64,000 bases of DNA, taken from the NCBI GenBank assembly GCA_035610365.1, contig CM069432.1, forward strand, positions 1,488,001-1,552,000, read 5' to 3'. Position numbers and translations under genes: made by a program. This DNA is from Aquatica leii (taxonomy: Eukaryota; Arthropoda; Insecta; Coleoptera; Lampyridae). Each line of letters opens with the position of its first letter. Within the stretch, counting starts at the first letter, position 1. Of the stretch, positions 1 through 13,800 are shown piece after piece. The notes under the pieces were generated by a model. The model was not told where the DNA came from. It saw only the letters and a program-made list of their open reading frames with translations, and searched no databases.

Positions 1-1136
1 GTTCAGCGAGTCTCCGAAACTCATCGCTCATACGACGGATTGCAGTATCCGATTCTGTTTTGGCGAGGAGAAGATAGACATCATTTCAACATCAAAATGA
101 AATACACAAATAGACGAGGAAACGGATAAGAAAATCAGTGCCATAAATTATTATTTGTATCGATTGATGATTCGTCAAGACGCTGAAAACCACAGTTTAA
201 AATGTCGACAATTGTTTCATCAGTACATCGTCAACATGTACGCGAAAATTGAAACCGAACGACTCCTATATATTCGATTGAATCAAACCGAGTTGCGTTT
301 TGAAGAGTACAGCCATTCACGAGACGCAATCGTTAATGATGGTAACGTGAATCTAAACGAATTAGGAAAAATGATCATATTACCGTCTACATTCACGGGG
401 AGTCCACAGCACATGCATGAATACGCACAAGATGCGATGACATACGTTCGCGCATATGGTCGTCCAGATTTGTTTATCACATTTACATGCAATCCAACAT
501 GGGATGAAATTAAAGAACTTTTGTTAGCTGGACAATCATCTTCGGACGGCCATGACATTACCGCACGCGTATTTAAACAAAAATAGAAATCTTTAATGGA
601 TTTTGTTATCAAGCATCACGTTTTTGGAAAGATACGATGCTGGATGTATTCCATTGAATGGCAGAAAAGAGACTTATTCGACGTCGTTACTAAAAATATG
701 ATTCATGGTCCATGTGGCGCATTCAACAACAATTCACCATTCATATCTGATGGGAAATGCACGAAACGATACCCAAGAAACTTGGTTTCTGATACCATCA
801 CTAACAATGACGGATTACTCACTGTATCGTCGACGATCAGTTGAGGATGGCGGCAAATCCATCGTTCTGAAAGTACGAAACGTTGATGTCAAAGTCGATA
901 ATCGTTGGGTTGTGCCATATTCACCGTTGCTTTCAAAGACCTTCAAAGCACATATTAATGTTGAGTATTGCAATTCAGTAAAGTCGATCAAATACATTTG
1001 CAAATATGTCAACAAAGGAAGCGACATGGCAGTCTTTGGAGTAGGGAATGTGATCGCACCGTTTGATGAAATTAACCAATACCAACTTGGACGCTACATT
1101 AGCAGCAATGAAGCAGTATGGCGCATCTTATAATTT
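1..1136 (+). pseudogene. Helitron Rep (Helitron_like_N) remnant
   Basis: The Rep N-terminal domain can be followed across several frames. Hallmarks are the stretch ending PSTFTGSPQHMHEYAQDAM (translated near 385-440), the core LFITFTCNPTWDE (near 470-510), MIHGPCG (near 700) and KYICKYVNKG (near 990-1020). Near 660-675 the reading passes from SIEWQKR straight to DLFDVV. The segment that in family members carries the HUH metal-binding histidines is therefore missing. There are stop codons, for example at 584-586 and 1131-1133. This copy cannot encode an active Rep. Confidence 0.87.
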
Positions 1137-1690
1137 CCAATCCATGAACGACATCCAACAGTAGTACACTTGACGGTGTATCTCGAGAATTGACAGCGCG
1201 TGTACTTCATATCAGATAATGTACGTGCAAGAGCATTGGTTCCACCGGCAATAACTTTAACTGCATTTTACTCATTGTGCCAAGACTCTACTTTATTCTG
1301 AGGTACCGAAATTCTACACATGGAATGCATCGGCTAAAAAGTTTCAACGTCGCAAACAAGGTAAAGCAGTTGAAGGACATCCCAATTTGTATTCCAGTGA
1401 CGCGCATTGGGTCGTCTGTACACTGTTCATCCGAACAATACAGAATGCTTCTATCTGCGATTGCTGTTAATCAATATACGTGGACCGACATTGTTCCAAG
1501 ATTTAAGAACAGTCAACGGTCAGCTGTGCGCCACTTATCGCCAAGCTTGCCAGGAATTAAATCTTCTTGAGAATGATGCACATTGGAATACTGCACTTGC
1601 TGATGCATCGAATACTGCTCGACCACAGAAAATACCCACGTTATTTGCCATAATATTGACAACCTGCTTCCCATCTAATCCAAAAGATCT

Positions 1691-3124
1691 TTGTTAATGG
1701 CTAACAAAGCACTGGTGCAACTGGGAATGCTTGCTCTGAACCGACCAGCAAACGACCTTTTCGATTGTGATTTGCAACGAGAAACACACTTTGATTCTGA
1801 CGAACTGGGGACATTTGTTCAGAAAAATCTTCCGCAGTTGGTTCCAGAACAACGCATTGCGTATGACAGAATTATGCGTGTAATCACAGAACAAAGCGGT
1901 GGACTGTGGACTGCAAGACTTTTCTTTTTTCGCTCATTTTGGCAACCATACGATCACAAAATAATATTGCACTGGCTATTGCATCATCTAGAATTGCGGC
2001 AACTATTTTGGATGATGGCCGAACAGCACATTCAGCATTGAAACCACCGTTAAATTTGCAAAACACTGAAATACCAATATGCAACAACAGCAAAAACTCT
2101 GGAGTGGGCAAAGTACTCTAAACGTGTCAAATTATCATATGGGACGAATGTACAATGTCTCACAACAAAGCATTGGAAGCGCTTAATCGTACACTGCGAG
2201 ATTTAAGATGAAACGCACGTATCGTCGATGGCGCACTCATTTTATTGTCTGGTGATTTTCGACAAACCGCCGGTTATACCACGTTCAACGGGATGCATCG
2301 GCTGAAAATTTTGCAAAACAATTAATGGATATTGGAAATGAGCAAATGCAAATTGATGAATCTACGCAATGTATCGCCTTGCCAGCGAACTTTTGTCAGA
2401 TCACAGAAAGCATAGACGAATTGGTGCAAAAAGTTTTCCGAAACATTGCACAGAACTACAAAAATCATCAGTAGCTCAATACGCGTTCTATATTAGCGGC
2501 CAAAAACATCGATGTCAATATCATCAATTTCACTATTGAGAATGGAATACCCGGCAAAACAACAACATATAAGTCCATCGATACTGTGATGAATCAAGAC
2601 TAAGTTGTCAACTATCCAACTGAATTCTTGAATTCGCTTGATTTGCCAGGCATGCCACCGCACGCTCTTACATTGAAAATTGGCGTACCCATCATTCTTC
2701 TTTGAAACATAAATCCACCACGACTTTGCAATGGAACCATACTCTCAGTCTAGAAAATGATGAACAATGTTATTGAGACAACAATTTTGACTGGAAAATT
2801 AAAAGGTGAAGACGTACTGTTTCCACGTTTCCCAATGAACCCGACAGATATGCCATTCGAATTCAAACGTTTGCAGTTCTCGGTGCGACTCGCTTTCGCA
2901 ACAACGCACAAGGACAATCGTAGCAAGTGTGTGGATTAAATTTGGAGAATCCATGTTTCTCACATGGGAAGCTCTATGTGGCCTGCTCACGCGTCGGAAA
3001 ACCTTTTGATTTATTTGTTTACGCAGCAAATGGAAAAACAAGAAGTAGCACTTCAATAAATATCGAATTGAAACGAAACGCTGCTGCAATGTCACAATTT
3101 TTTCGACATGAACAAAATCAATAA
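1691..3124 (+). pseudogene. Helitron Pif1-like helicase remnant
   Basis: Superfamily 1 helicase that normally unwinds DNA during Helitron transposition. Recognisable pieces: an N-terminal region at 1691-1900; motifs around IIWDECTMSHNKALEAL (2135-2190) and LLSGDFRQT (2240-2265); and a C-terminal part with GLNLENPCFSHGKLYVACSR at about 2930-3000. The glycine-rich Walker A segment expected near 1905-1945 is replaced by unrelated residues (RLFFFRSF). Several stops and frameshifts break the rest. It follows the Rep part in the usual Helitron order. Confidence 0.85.
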
Positions 3125-3182
3125 AATGACTCAAAATAAATTGAATATTTATGTAATGTCTTTCCTTCAACTTAATTTTAGT

Positions 3183-3217
3183 TAGTGGCGTAGCAACGCG
3201 CCCAGGGTACAGTTAGT
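3183..3217 (+). repeat. Helitron 3' terminus with hairpin
   Basis: GC-rich stem-loop (gcgt-agca-acgc core) followed about 10 bases later by a terminal TTAG and then T, in the arrangement typical of Helitron 3' ends. The sequence beyond is plain AT-rich DNA, which supports placing the element end here. Confidence 0.65.
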
Positions 3218-3309
3218 GTTCAATAAAAAATTATAATAAAAAATTTTGTTACAACATTCGGACTTTTATTTTTATACCAAAAAGTGGGTCCTATTAAAAA
3301 GTTAATTAA

Positions 3310-4269
3310 TTAATAGATCAAAACGATGAATTGTCGTATCGGCCGAGCGTCTTCGGTATTAATTTTATGTTTCGCCACGTTAGTTCTTTCTTTCGAGCCA
3401 CTCTCCAGCGCGAACACATCTTGGTACTCTTGGATCAACACTTTAACTTTAGCCAGCTGGTCTTGGCTGAGGTTTTGGCATTTGGTGGTAAGAATGTCCA
3501 ATAGACGTTGTGGACACTTCTTCGGCGACGTATCTTCGCTCGACTTCACGCATCTCACAATTTGTGATACTGGCGTGCATTGGCCTACCACGGTCTTCTT
3601 TTTCAACGTTAGAGGATCTGAGTTGATGTTTAAGATCCTTACTGGCATTGTCTTCTTTACTCGTACTAAAGTTCTGCCAACGAGTAGTCTCTTTTCAACT
3701 AAGCCGCCCTCCATTGGTTCAATCGCGCGTATGTAGCCTTCCCGGAGACTTCCATCCAGGCGTGCCATCACCCCACTTTCAGTCCTTGCAGGCAGAGTCA
3801 CGTCTTCACTCAATAAGACTCGCACGGCTGCCTTCTCTGACGAATGAAAAGGAATTTCTTCATTGTCGATCTTCAGGACATCGTTCTTCATATCCAAATG
3901 GAACCCATACTTCTTTATCACGTCCATTCCTAGGATAACTTCTTCCGTGATGTCGGCTACCAGTACTTGATGGTCGAGTACTCCATTTCCCAAACCAATG
4001 GTTACTTTGACATGTCCGTGAGTAGGTATTTCTTCGCCCGTCGCCGTTCGAAGTCGTACTATTACTGGTAATGTCTTCTCGTTTTCCAATAAGATGTTAG
4101 GACGAATAATGGTCTTCTTAACACTGCTGTATTTGCATTTCGGCAATAACTGACCTACGATTTGTTTCGTCGGTATATATACACATAAGGAAATTCTTCT
4201 CGAGTGTTCTCTATTTGTCGGTATATCTAAAAGGCTCTTGCATTTGTAAATAACTTCTCGAACGTTTCA
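3310..4269 (-). mobile_element. 412-like Ty3/Gypsy fragment, copy 1 (protease region plus LTR scrap)
   Basis: A 278-codon open stretch on - (4146 to 3310) encodes the C-terminal part of a retropepsin (GLGNGVLDHQVLVADITEEV, then VILGMDVIKKYGFHLDM) and the linker into reverse transcriptase (QDVFALESGSKER, ARPIRQ). It stops where RT proper would begin. The protease active-site DTGA seen in copy 2 is missing here. Right of it, 4165-4269 resembles the outer part of the LTR at 35432-35885 (both end in a cttctcgaacgt[a/t]tca block). Gag and the rest of pol are deleted. It lies about 210 bp upstream of gene A exon 1, antisense to the gene. Confidence 0.82.
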
Positions 4270-4477
4270 GTATTAACGCATTCCGATTTCTACAAGAAAG
4301 TGCTTATCGAAATCTACTTCTATTTAGTAGTGTTGATTTCTATTCTAACTTTTATTTTTATGTAGCTATAGAATACAAACCGCTTGCAATTTTTATTTGA
4401 GTTGGTCCTACATTCGATTTGAATTTTTATCATGTAAATCCCTATGACCATTAAACAAATAATAATATTATTTTTAG

Positions 4478-4854
4478 ATATTTCTACAGAAAAACTCACG
4501 GGATTGCAAAAGACATTTTCTCAATTTATCATTTTGTTTAAAAAACGGTTTTGGATAGAAAAAAGAAATTGGACTATGAACTTATTTGAGGTATACATTT
4601 ATATATATGTATATATGTTCATATTTTTAATCGCATGCCGTAGATATTATTTATGGTTGTAATAACAACGTTAACTTTGTATACTTTTGATGAACATAAT
4701 TCGTACACAAACGATAAAACAGAGACAAAAACATATGAACATTCAAGATTGTACTACAGTGCCAGTAACGACACATTGAGATTTTCAAAAATGTATGGAG
4801 ATTTAGCAACACAATATACAAACGATATTCGAATAGTACCAAACGTGCATACAG
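4478..4854 (+). CDS. Gene A exons 1-2 of the visible part (entry to TMD2)
   Basis: Exon 4478-4590 starts after tttttag, in phase 1. It encodes the linker leaving NBD1 and the first TMD2 helix start ([21 protein letters not shown]). A 53-bp intron follows (4591-4643). Exon 4644-4854 encodes the rest of a hydrophobic segment ([15 protein letters not shown]) and the first part of the extracellular domain, ending at donor ggtaatt. The lengths, 113 and 211 bp, are identical to gene B exons at 54794-54906 and 55654-55864. The exons are real because both paralogues conserve the coding frame and splice sites while the introns differ. Confidence 0.85.
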
Positions 4855-7800
4855 GTAATTTTTTTTGCTCAAATATATTTTTTAGTTTAGTAGTTTTGGA
4901 ATACCCTAAACAGGCATATAATTTCCTTTTAACATAATCGAAATCTATAACAGTAAAGATTAATTTTGATTGAAACTATTATTTATTTTTCTGGCAATGA
5001 CTATTATTTCTTACTCGCTATTCAATATACGAGTATCAAAGTATGCAGCCGAACCGAAAGCAATCCTGCAATTCAAACGAGTTGTTGGAAAGTGTAATGT
5101 TACTTGCTTTTTTGTAGCCCACTCTGGATAGCGCTCTGTAGTTAGTATAGACGTAAACTAAACAACTAACACGGGCCTACATTCTACCATGTGGTGTTGG
5201 TGCCTTTAAAACAAACACGTTTCTGCCCAATTTCAAGGTTGCGCATGAGCTTAGGCTTGATCAACGGCTGAGACGTACCAAATCCCAACGTGGTACAATG
5301 AGATCGAGATTATTCGCAAGCCACGTGACCCTGTAGTATAGATAACGCAGTAAATATCCATTAAAAACGTAAACAAACAGGTCACGTAGCATGCGAATAA
5401 TCTCGAGCACCCGTTAGTTGTTGTTGAAGATTTTGGGTGTATACAATGAAAACACATGTAATTATAAAGTAACAATATTATTGTATAACACAAATACGGA
5501 AATGAAATAAAGAAAATACACACTAATAACGAAACGGTGTTAATGACATTTTTACGACAACGCGTTACGTCACACACATCTGATTCTTAATAGGTCCGAC
5601 AGATGTCGATGTAGTCGAGAACATTGAAAATTAAAAGTTACATTTCCAACACTTCCCCTCGAGACCATCGGCACCATCACTTGAGTCGCTTTGTCAAACC
5701 AAGTAACTCAACACACTTCACATGCTTCTGTTTGGTCAGTCCCTTTGTCAAGACATCAGCAGAAATCTCTTCAAATGGTCAGTGTTGTAGATAGACTACT
5801 CCTGACTCGACGATCTTGCGAACAAAATGATGCTTGATATCAATATCTCTTGTCCTGGAGTGATAGACTGGATTCGAAGCAAGTTTCTGAGCGCCAACAT
5901 TATCATTTGACAACTTGATTACTTCAATGCCTTCCCCTAACTCGGATATAAATTTTTGAAGGTAGACCATCTCTTTAGCAGCTTCACTTAATGCCATATA
6001 CTCCGCTTCTGTTGATAAAAATGCTACAGTTCTCTGCTTCCTTGAATCCCACGATACGCAACCACCGTTCATAGTGAAAACATAACCTGTAAAGGATCTT
6101 CTGTCGTGGGTAGATCCAGCCCAGTCAGCGTCCACAAAACACTGGATCGTATCTCCGTCATGTCGGAACAAGATTCCGAGATCTGCTGTCCCCTTCAGAT
6201 AGCGCATGACTTTTTTGCTGCAGCCCAATGTTCCTTTCCAAAGCAGTAGTTGAACTGGCTCAATGAGCTAGCAGCATGAGCTACGTCAGGGCGTGTCGCA
6301 ACAGCAACGTAAAGTAATGCCCTAACCAACTCATAATAGAGCGGCTTTGGTCCGTCCGATGCAGACCAATGCTCCGATTCTGTCAGTTTCACGCTAACTG
6401 GATTGCACTCTTCCATACCATGAGGTCGTAAAATGTCACGGATATATGTCCCTTGACTTAATTTGATGTTGTCACCATCCCTCTCGAAATCAATACCGAG
6501 ACATTTTTTCACGTTGCCAAGATTCTTTTGCTCAGGTTGACTCTGAAACGCTCGATTTCTTGAATGTCACCTGACATGACAAGGATTTCGTCAACATAGA
6601 CAACAATAAAATTGTCTTTTTGTCGCTTCAAGTAAAGACACGGGTCTCCTTCAGATGGAATTGCTTCGAGTCTTCGTAGTTCTTGATTCAACCGCTTGTG
6701 CCAGACGCGTCCTGCTTGTGTCAGCCCGTAAAGCGCCTTTTTCATACGACACACTTTATCGCTGTTTCTCAGACTACTTAGCATACTTTTGGCTTCAGAG
6801 ACTGCTCGACAAACCAGTCCTCTCTCCCCAGCCATGTGTTGTAATACCTCATTCATCATCTCGGAAACTTCAAGGTATACTGCTTCTTCTAAAGTAAAAT
6901 TTAGATAAGCAGTAGTAATGTCGTACTGCTTTATATGCATCTTTTTACGCGCTGCGAGGGCAACTGCTAATTGTATAGTGCTCAACCTGGCCACTGAAGC
7001 ATACGTTTCTTGAAAGTCTCTTTCAGGTTGTTGTGTGCAACCTCTTGCCACAATCCTGGCCTTCCGTTTCTCTAGAATTTTCATCAGTACCATCAATGAC
7101 ACTCTTTCTTGTTGGTCTGTTCACAAACTCTTACGCGTCATTTAGCAATATTGATTTGACTTCGATTGCCATGGCTTGCAGCCAATTTTTTTTATTCTGG
7201 ACTTGATAAAGCCTCAGTCAACGATACCTCGGTATGAAACGCTGTATAAACATCTTCGTTATTAGAATGATTGGCCTCATCGTACTTCTTAGGATATCTT
7301 CTTCATAACTTCATTACAACTTTACGTGGTGTACCAAGTCTACGTTTAACGACAGGCACTGGGTCTTTAAACCCGCTTGAAAAATCGTCTTTGTTGTTTT
7401 CGACATCTTCGATGTCACACTGCAAGTTATCTGTCATGTGGTCGTTTTGCTCGTTCAACCCATTTGAGTTTGGTCTGATCAGTTGAGCCTCGGTACATTT
7501 TTCATTATTTATTTTTGAGTCACTGGGATTATTTTCCAGAAGAAAGAAATTTACTGCTTCTTCCATGATCTGTTGAGTTTTCTCCAGGAATTTTACGTCG
7601 CGTGACGTCTCGATCTTTTCCTCGATTGGAATCCAAATTCTGTATCCCTTGGAATTTTCACTGTAGCCCACAAAGATTCTTTTCTTTGATCGTGTTGCAA
7701 GCTTGTTTCGATTTGGACTTGTATTCAAAGTATGTACTTCACAACCAAAGCATTTGAGAGAACTAACGGCTAGAGTTTTTCCGTGCCACGCCTTATAAAG

Positions 7801-10800
7801 CGTCTTCCCATCTATCTGCTTATTGGGCATCGGTTCCTGATGAAGTTTGCTGTGTTAACAGCCTCTGTCCAGAATAAAGTTGGTAACCCTGAATCGATAA
7901 GCAGGCACCTCGCTGTCTCCATCGGAGTTCTATTTCGCCTATCGGCCACGCCATTTTGTTCGGGGTGGTATGGCACTGTTAAGCGCCGCGTTATCCCATG
8001 CTGTCGAAGAAACTAGTCAAACGGTTTATTTACGAACTCAAGACCATTGTCAGTTTGTAACGTCTTGATTTTTATTCCTTTCTGTGTTTCAACCATTGCT
8101 TTGTAGGCTTCAAAATGTTTGAGAGCCTCACTTTTGTGTGTGATAAACCTTACTTCACACCACCCGGAATAATCATCAATGAAGGTAATTATGTAACGAT
8201 TCTTCCCGTTTGACATCACACGCATGGGGCCACAAACGTCTGAATGAATAATGTCTCCAAGCTTTGTTTTTCTTTCAGACCTTTTAGGAAATGGCAGTTG
8301 TGACATCTTCCCCTCAATGCAGATCTCACATGTGAAATCCGTATTCACATCTTCAACGCGCAAACCTTGGATCGTCCCTTTCTTGACCGCGTCACGCAAA
8401 GATTGTATATTTAGATATCCAAGGCGTCTGTGTCAACCCTCCAATGAATTGACTCTCGGTAATTTGATAGAGTTCTCTCTTTCACTAATTGCCTTACAGC
8501 TGTCGCTAGTACCACCTCTCGCCGCAAAATCCGCATAGGAACTGTTTGCTAAGTTCAATTATTCGCGCCCGTGTGTAACAATATCTGTGAATGCGTCAAT
8601 GTTTTTGCACATATGTGCTGTACAATTACCGTCAATACACCATTCACTACTGTTCTTTACTATGCTGTCCGCACGTAGAGCTTTGTCGCGTTCGCCAAAT
8701 TTCGGTACAGCATACAAGCTTAAATCATCGGCACGGCACAACTCGCAATTTGTTCTTTCGACCGATCTGTCTCGAATTTTTTATTCGATTTGCATTGTTT
8801 CGCGGTATGACCGGGTTTTCGAAATTTAAAACACATAAAAATTTTCTTCTGGATACTGTGTCTGATTTTTATTTTCGTCACTTTTACATTTATACGTTTG
8901 ATTCCCATGTTTTCGAGCTAACAACCCGTTTTGAACAGAATCATTTCTATTACTTTCTTTTCGAGCTTCGACTCTTCCAATATTTTTACGCGCAATAGTT
9001 CCAGCGCCGAAAGTTTGTCTCGCGATGTAATCGTACATCGAAAATCCGGTAAGCTTCGTAAAAGCATCACCGTCAGAAGATTCGATATCCATCTCGGCCA
9101 GTTTGTCAACACATCGAGAAAATTCTGTGTACTTTGTCGCGAATCTTCACCGTCCTTTATCTGATTATTATTATAGTTGAATCAGCAACGTAAACATTCT
9201 CATTGGACCTTTTGATTGGTGAATTTCTTCCAACTAAATCGAAATTTCCCGCGCAGTCTCACATCCCTTTACAGGCGTAATCTCCGAAGGAATTATTGAC
9301 AAAATAATATCCGACTGAGCCTTTAAATCACCCTCGTTCCAACGTATCGCAGCTTTGACTGAGTTGGCATTATTTTCAATAATTTTCGGTTTCACAGAAC
9401 CTCCACTAACGTAAGACCAGGCATCATTTTTTATTAAAATCGCCCGCATTTGGATTTTCCATATGTCATGGTGTTCTTTATTTAACGGTTCAAAACGCAC
9501 TACACCACTCGTATTCAACGCGTTACGTCACACACATCTGATTCTTAATAGGTCCGACAGATGTCGATGTGGTCGAGAATATTTGAAATTAAATGTTGCA
9601 TTTCTAACAGTTGTGTTGTCATAAAACCATTTACGTTTATATTGACTTCCTAGCATGCTATATCCGAAGATATATCCGAAATATGGCAAATTGAGCTTAT
9701 GTTGTCATATCGACTCACTCCTATAGGCAATCCTTCCTAAGCGATACGCTATCTGGTGGCGTTTTTGATAAGCAGAAATAATGAGATAACGAACATAACC
9801 TCATTTTAAATTTTAATAAAAATTTCTTTACAACGGTTTTTAATTACATCTTCCATAGAGGATAAATGATAACTGCATCGTTGCCATCGATTGACTGACA
9901 TTATTTAACATTAAATTACATTTTATGTCTTAGTAATTCAATTTTTGTAAAATTTGAAGTTGTTACAACATGACGTTGAATACTGCAATAATCGTTTACT
10001 TATTGTTGTGTTACAGCGAGAAGTGAAAATAATCAGTTGATTGAACATTTGCACTAGAGCATGTACATTTTAAAGCGGTTTACGGTAACTAATACAAATG
10101 ATTTTTGTTGCTCCAGAAACAAACAGCAACCGACGAGAAAAACCTAAATATTTTTTATTTCACATAATAATCATAATATTGTGATGTAACCCACTCGCGT
10201 TTGAAATTAAAAACCCGCGAACAAACAAAAGCAGCGACATCTCGTTGTGGCTGTGATCGTCTACCCCCCCCCTTTCTGCGTTGTATTAAGTTCGTTATAC
10301 ACTGCTTACTCTTATTCTGCCTGTTCGGTGGGGCCCGCCGCTGGAGGGGAAGAACAGATGTTACATGCCAAAATTAACACAAAGTCACTGCCTGCAATGA
10401 AGTAACATAAACGGGGGGGTTGTGCCACTAGCTCAATGGAGAAGGGTGGGTTTTATTTAAAATTCCGTGAAAAATTGGAAACGCGATCGTCGTAAAAATG
10501 GAACTAGAACGGTAAAATAGTCAAATAATCGATAAGGGCGCCAATCAAGGATTTCTATAAGGGAAAGCTTTCAAACCCCTGATTACCTGAAAGCTCATCC
10601 GGTTGGTTATAACCCCAGAACTTACCTTGGGTTATAACAATTCTGAAAAAAACACTTAAACAAAAATTTACGTATGCGGCGGCTAAATGAATAAAAGCTC
10701 TTTACATTTAACAATTTAACATTTATTGATTGAATATTTAAAACCAAGACAAAATAAAATAACAAGTACTAAATGATATCAAATAAATTTGAATAAAAGA

Positions 10801-13800
10801 AATGAAATAATCTTAAACAAACAAAAATGAATAATTTACACACAAAACATTACATTAAAATTTATAAAAAGAAATGCTACTACAATAGCGTTAATTCGAC
10901 GTCAAATATAATTAAATCTCAAGATCTTGGCCGCATATTTATAACAAACAAATTATATAACACAAAAAAAAAAACAATACAGTTTATAACATAAATATGT
11001 CCGAACTTTAATTCGAACTAAACAAAATATAGTTTATAAGTCGTTACATTATCATATACTCGAAATACGAATCACTTCTCAACGCACAAAACAAAGTTAA
11101 TTGATTTTAATTTTTGCGCAAACACTATACGTGTTCATTAAAATAATTAAATTCAACGTTAGTCGTAATTTCAATTGACTTAAAAAAAAATTGAAAGCTT
11201 TTACTGCATTTTTAATCGCGGGACACTGCACGATCAAACAACAAAATCGATAAATACCTTAATTCTTAATTGGTGACACCGGCTGAACTTTGGTTCCCAG
11301 TGGATTTGAAAGCTAACACCTTGGATGGACTTTAGCTGCTTCCCAAACAATAGGTTACCAGTGGAAGATTTATTAATCCGCCCCAAAGGCGAAAGATATG
11401 AGATTGCGAAACAAACTCACGCACAAATTCACGTAACGAAACATACGATATTAATTTAGGTAAAACAGTGATCTTAATTAACCGTAATTACGAAAAAGGA
11501 AAGTTTGATTTTCCACTTAAATTCACTGCACCCTCTTCTTTTACTTCCACGGTAATTATTAGAACAGGTGAATTATCACCTTCGTTAACTACATTTTTCC
11601 GGCCGTCAACCAACTAACTTCCCACTCCTACATTTTCCAAAACACATCTATATATCAACTTTCGTCGACTGCCCTTTCCACAAAGGCTGCGTTCGAAACT
11701 TCAAACACCAAAATTCTCTCGCGCAAAGGTGCAATAAAGAGGCAAACAAACATATTACGTCATATTTATATAATTAGGACACAGCGTTTCGCTTGTACGT
11801 GAAACTGTCAATTTGACAAGATATTATATTACAAGAATTTAAACTGCCTAATAAATTAAGATAACGACTTACTCTTTCCACGTAATCTAAACGTTTGACA
11901 TAAAGAAATTCAAGTATGAATGTACTCGAACAAAGAACTCATAAACCAACTTAAAATAAACAAACGGTGAAAATAGATTTAATTACGATTATATCTCAGA
12001 AGGAAAACATAAATCACAACTGGAATTTTTCAACAATCCAAGTGAAACATTCAATAAGCAAAATCGCGAAAGCAGATGGTTTACCGCGTAATAAAATACA
12101 AAACTTTATCAACAATTACATTGTAACTTCGAATTTAAAATCGTAAAATAACTTATTAAACTCAATCTAAAATTCACATTAAACCAAATTCAAAATACAT
12201 TAAATGAAAATCGTCAATCCAAATACTGTGTCCGTTATCAAACATTACTCAATCAACCAATCGATTTTTAAACGATGGTTACACCTCCCCTACTTAAAGA
12301 GGGATTTCTTAAATCACTCTATAAGCAATAGACTTAAGACGAAACGATAACCCATAACCCAAAAAAAAATAAAACGATAAACGATAATGTAACAACAAAC
12401 GTAAAAACAAAACGAAACTAAACCTATGGTTCTCGCGATCTCGCAATCATCGAGAACCCCTAACGAAACTAAACGAAACGAAAACCTAAACGATAAGAAG
12501 GGTAGCATATGTTTGGGTTCGACACAGATCACTCGATGCTGCACAATAGAAGAGGGCGCGCTGCGCTTCACGAGATCCGCGCATTGCGTTTTTCCCACAA
12601 CTACTGCCCTCACCGAGCGATGGCACCTAGCCGCAAACACTACAGAAATAAAAGATAAGGACAGACAAGATAGCAGAAGAAAGAAAAATGGAAATAAAAG
12701 AACCGTTGTTTAGTCGCCTCTTACGACAAGTGGTGTCCCCACTGTAGAGAAATATTCTTAGTCCGTCTCTACACGGAACCCAAAAACGAAACTAACTAAC
12801 CTAAATAAACGATAGAACAAAAACAAAAGAAAAAAAAAATCCAAACGGTAAAACCTAAAACTATTTATTCCCAGTCGGGTTTAACTTTAAGTCCTTGGCG
12901 TTCCATATGCCTTTAGATGCTCCCGTGTCATCAGACAACTCATAGGTCTGATACGAAACTTTCCGTTTCACATAGAACGGACCGATAAACTTAGGTGCCA
13001 GTTTGGCCAAGAAATATCGAGATGCATCAGAAAGGACATAATTCTTCCGCCACACTGTGTCTCCCACCTCAAAAGGTGCTGGACGACGACGTAAATCGTA
13101 ATAATGTTTAGCGCGGACATAAGCGGCATTCAAGCGATTCTTAATGTCGACGTAAACTTCTCTAAAAGCTGGGCCTCTTTCGGGCAAAAAGGTACGATCA
13201 GCAAAAGCTAGATCGTCGATAGTGTCTGAATCGGTAGTTTTTCCATGACGTGATCCGTCGAGACAGATTTCACGTCCAAAATTGGCGAAAAACGGCGTTA
13301 AGCCGGTGACTTCATGTACAGCGGTACGAATAGCACATGCTACTTTAGCAAGATACTTATCCCAATGTCGATGGTTGTCTTCGATATACGACGATAGCAT
13401 TGTCTTCATGACTCGGTTGACTCTTTCAGTTGGATTCGCTTGTGGATGATAATTAGCGTTAAAAATAATTTTGGACTTATATGACGAAACCATTTTTGTA
13501 AATTCTGAACTACGAAACTGTGTGCCGTTATCACACAAAAGATACTGAGGAACTCCAAACATTAAAAATACATCTTCTTCAAGACGTTTAGTAACTGCTG
13601 CGGCAGTAGCGGAACGTAACGGGAAAAATAGAACAAATTTCGAAAAATAATCTGCAACCACAAGAATATACGAATAACCACTCTTAGATCGCGGTAACGG
13701 TCCAACAAGATCGGTAGAGATCAACTGCCAAGGTTTGTCCACAACAGGATGACGGGTCATAAGGCCAGCAGGACGTTTCTGTTCTGGCTTATGCGTGATA

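Larger units (their letters stand above)
1..3217 (+). mobile_element. Degenerate autonomous Helitron (5' end outside window)
   Basis: Rolling-circle DNA transposon. Helitron replication-initiator (Rep) sequence is followed by Pif1-type helicase sequence, all on + and all broken by stops, frameshifts and deletions. The 3' end looks preserved: a short GC-rich hairpin around 3185-3203, then a terminal TTAG before T near 3213-3217, which fits the Helitron CTRR-type end. No terminal inverted repeats or target duplication are expected for this class. It lies upstream of an internal ABCA exon, so it is probably inside a gene A intron, in sense orientation. The 5' TC end is not in the window. Confidence 0.88.
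5422..9609 (-). mobile_element. Ty1/Copia LTR retrotransposon, defective, with 5-bp target duplication
   Basis: Element oriented on -. The left (3') LTR is 5422-5651 and starts TG / ends CA. The right (5') LTR is only a remnant, 9516-9609, and runs straight into gag sequence. Target duplication GTTGT is present at 5417-5421 and 9610-9614, so the outer borders are exact. Gag, protease, integrase, RT and RNase H follow in Copia order (integrase before RT). Several frame breaks and the loss of most of the 5' LTR make it non-autonomous. It sits in a gene A intron, antisense to the gene. Confidence 0.93.

Noticed and set aside
12314..12713. Env or accessory ORF in the intact Gypsy 3' region
   Set aside because: Overlapping ORFs of about 100 codons on both strands have no signal peptide, membrane segment pattern or family resemblance. 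Taken as non-coding.
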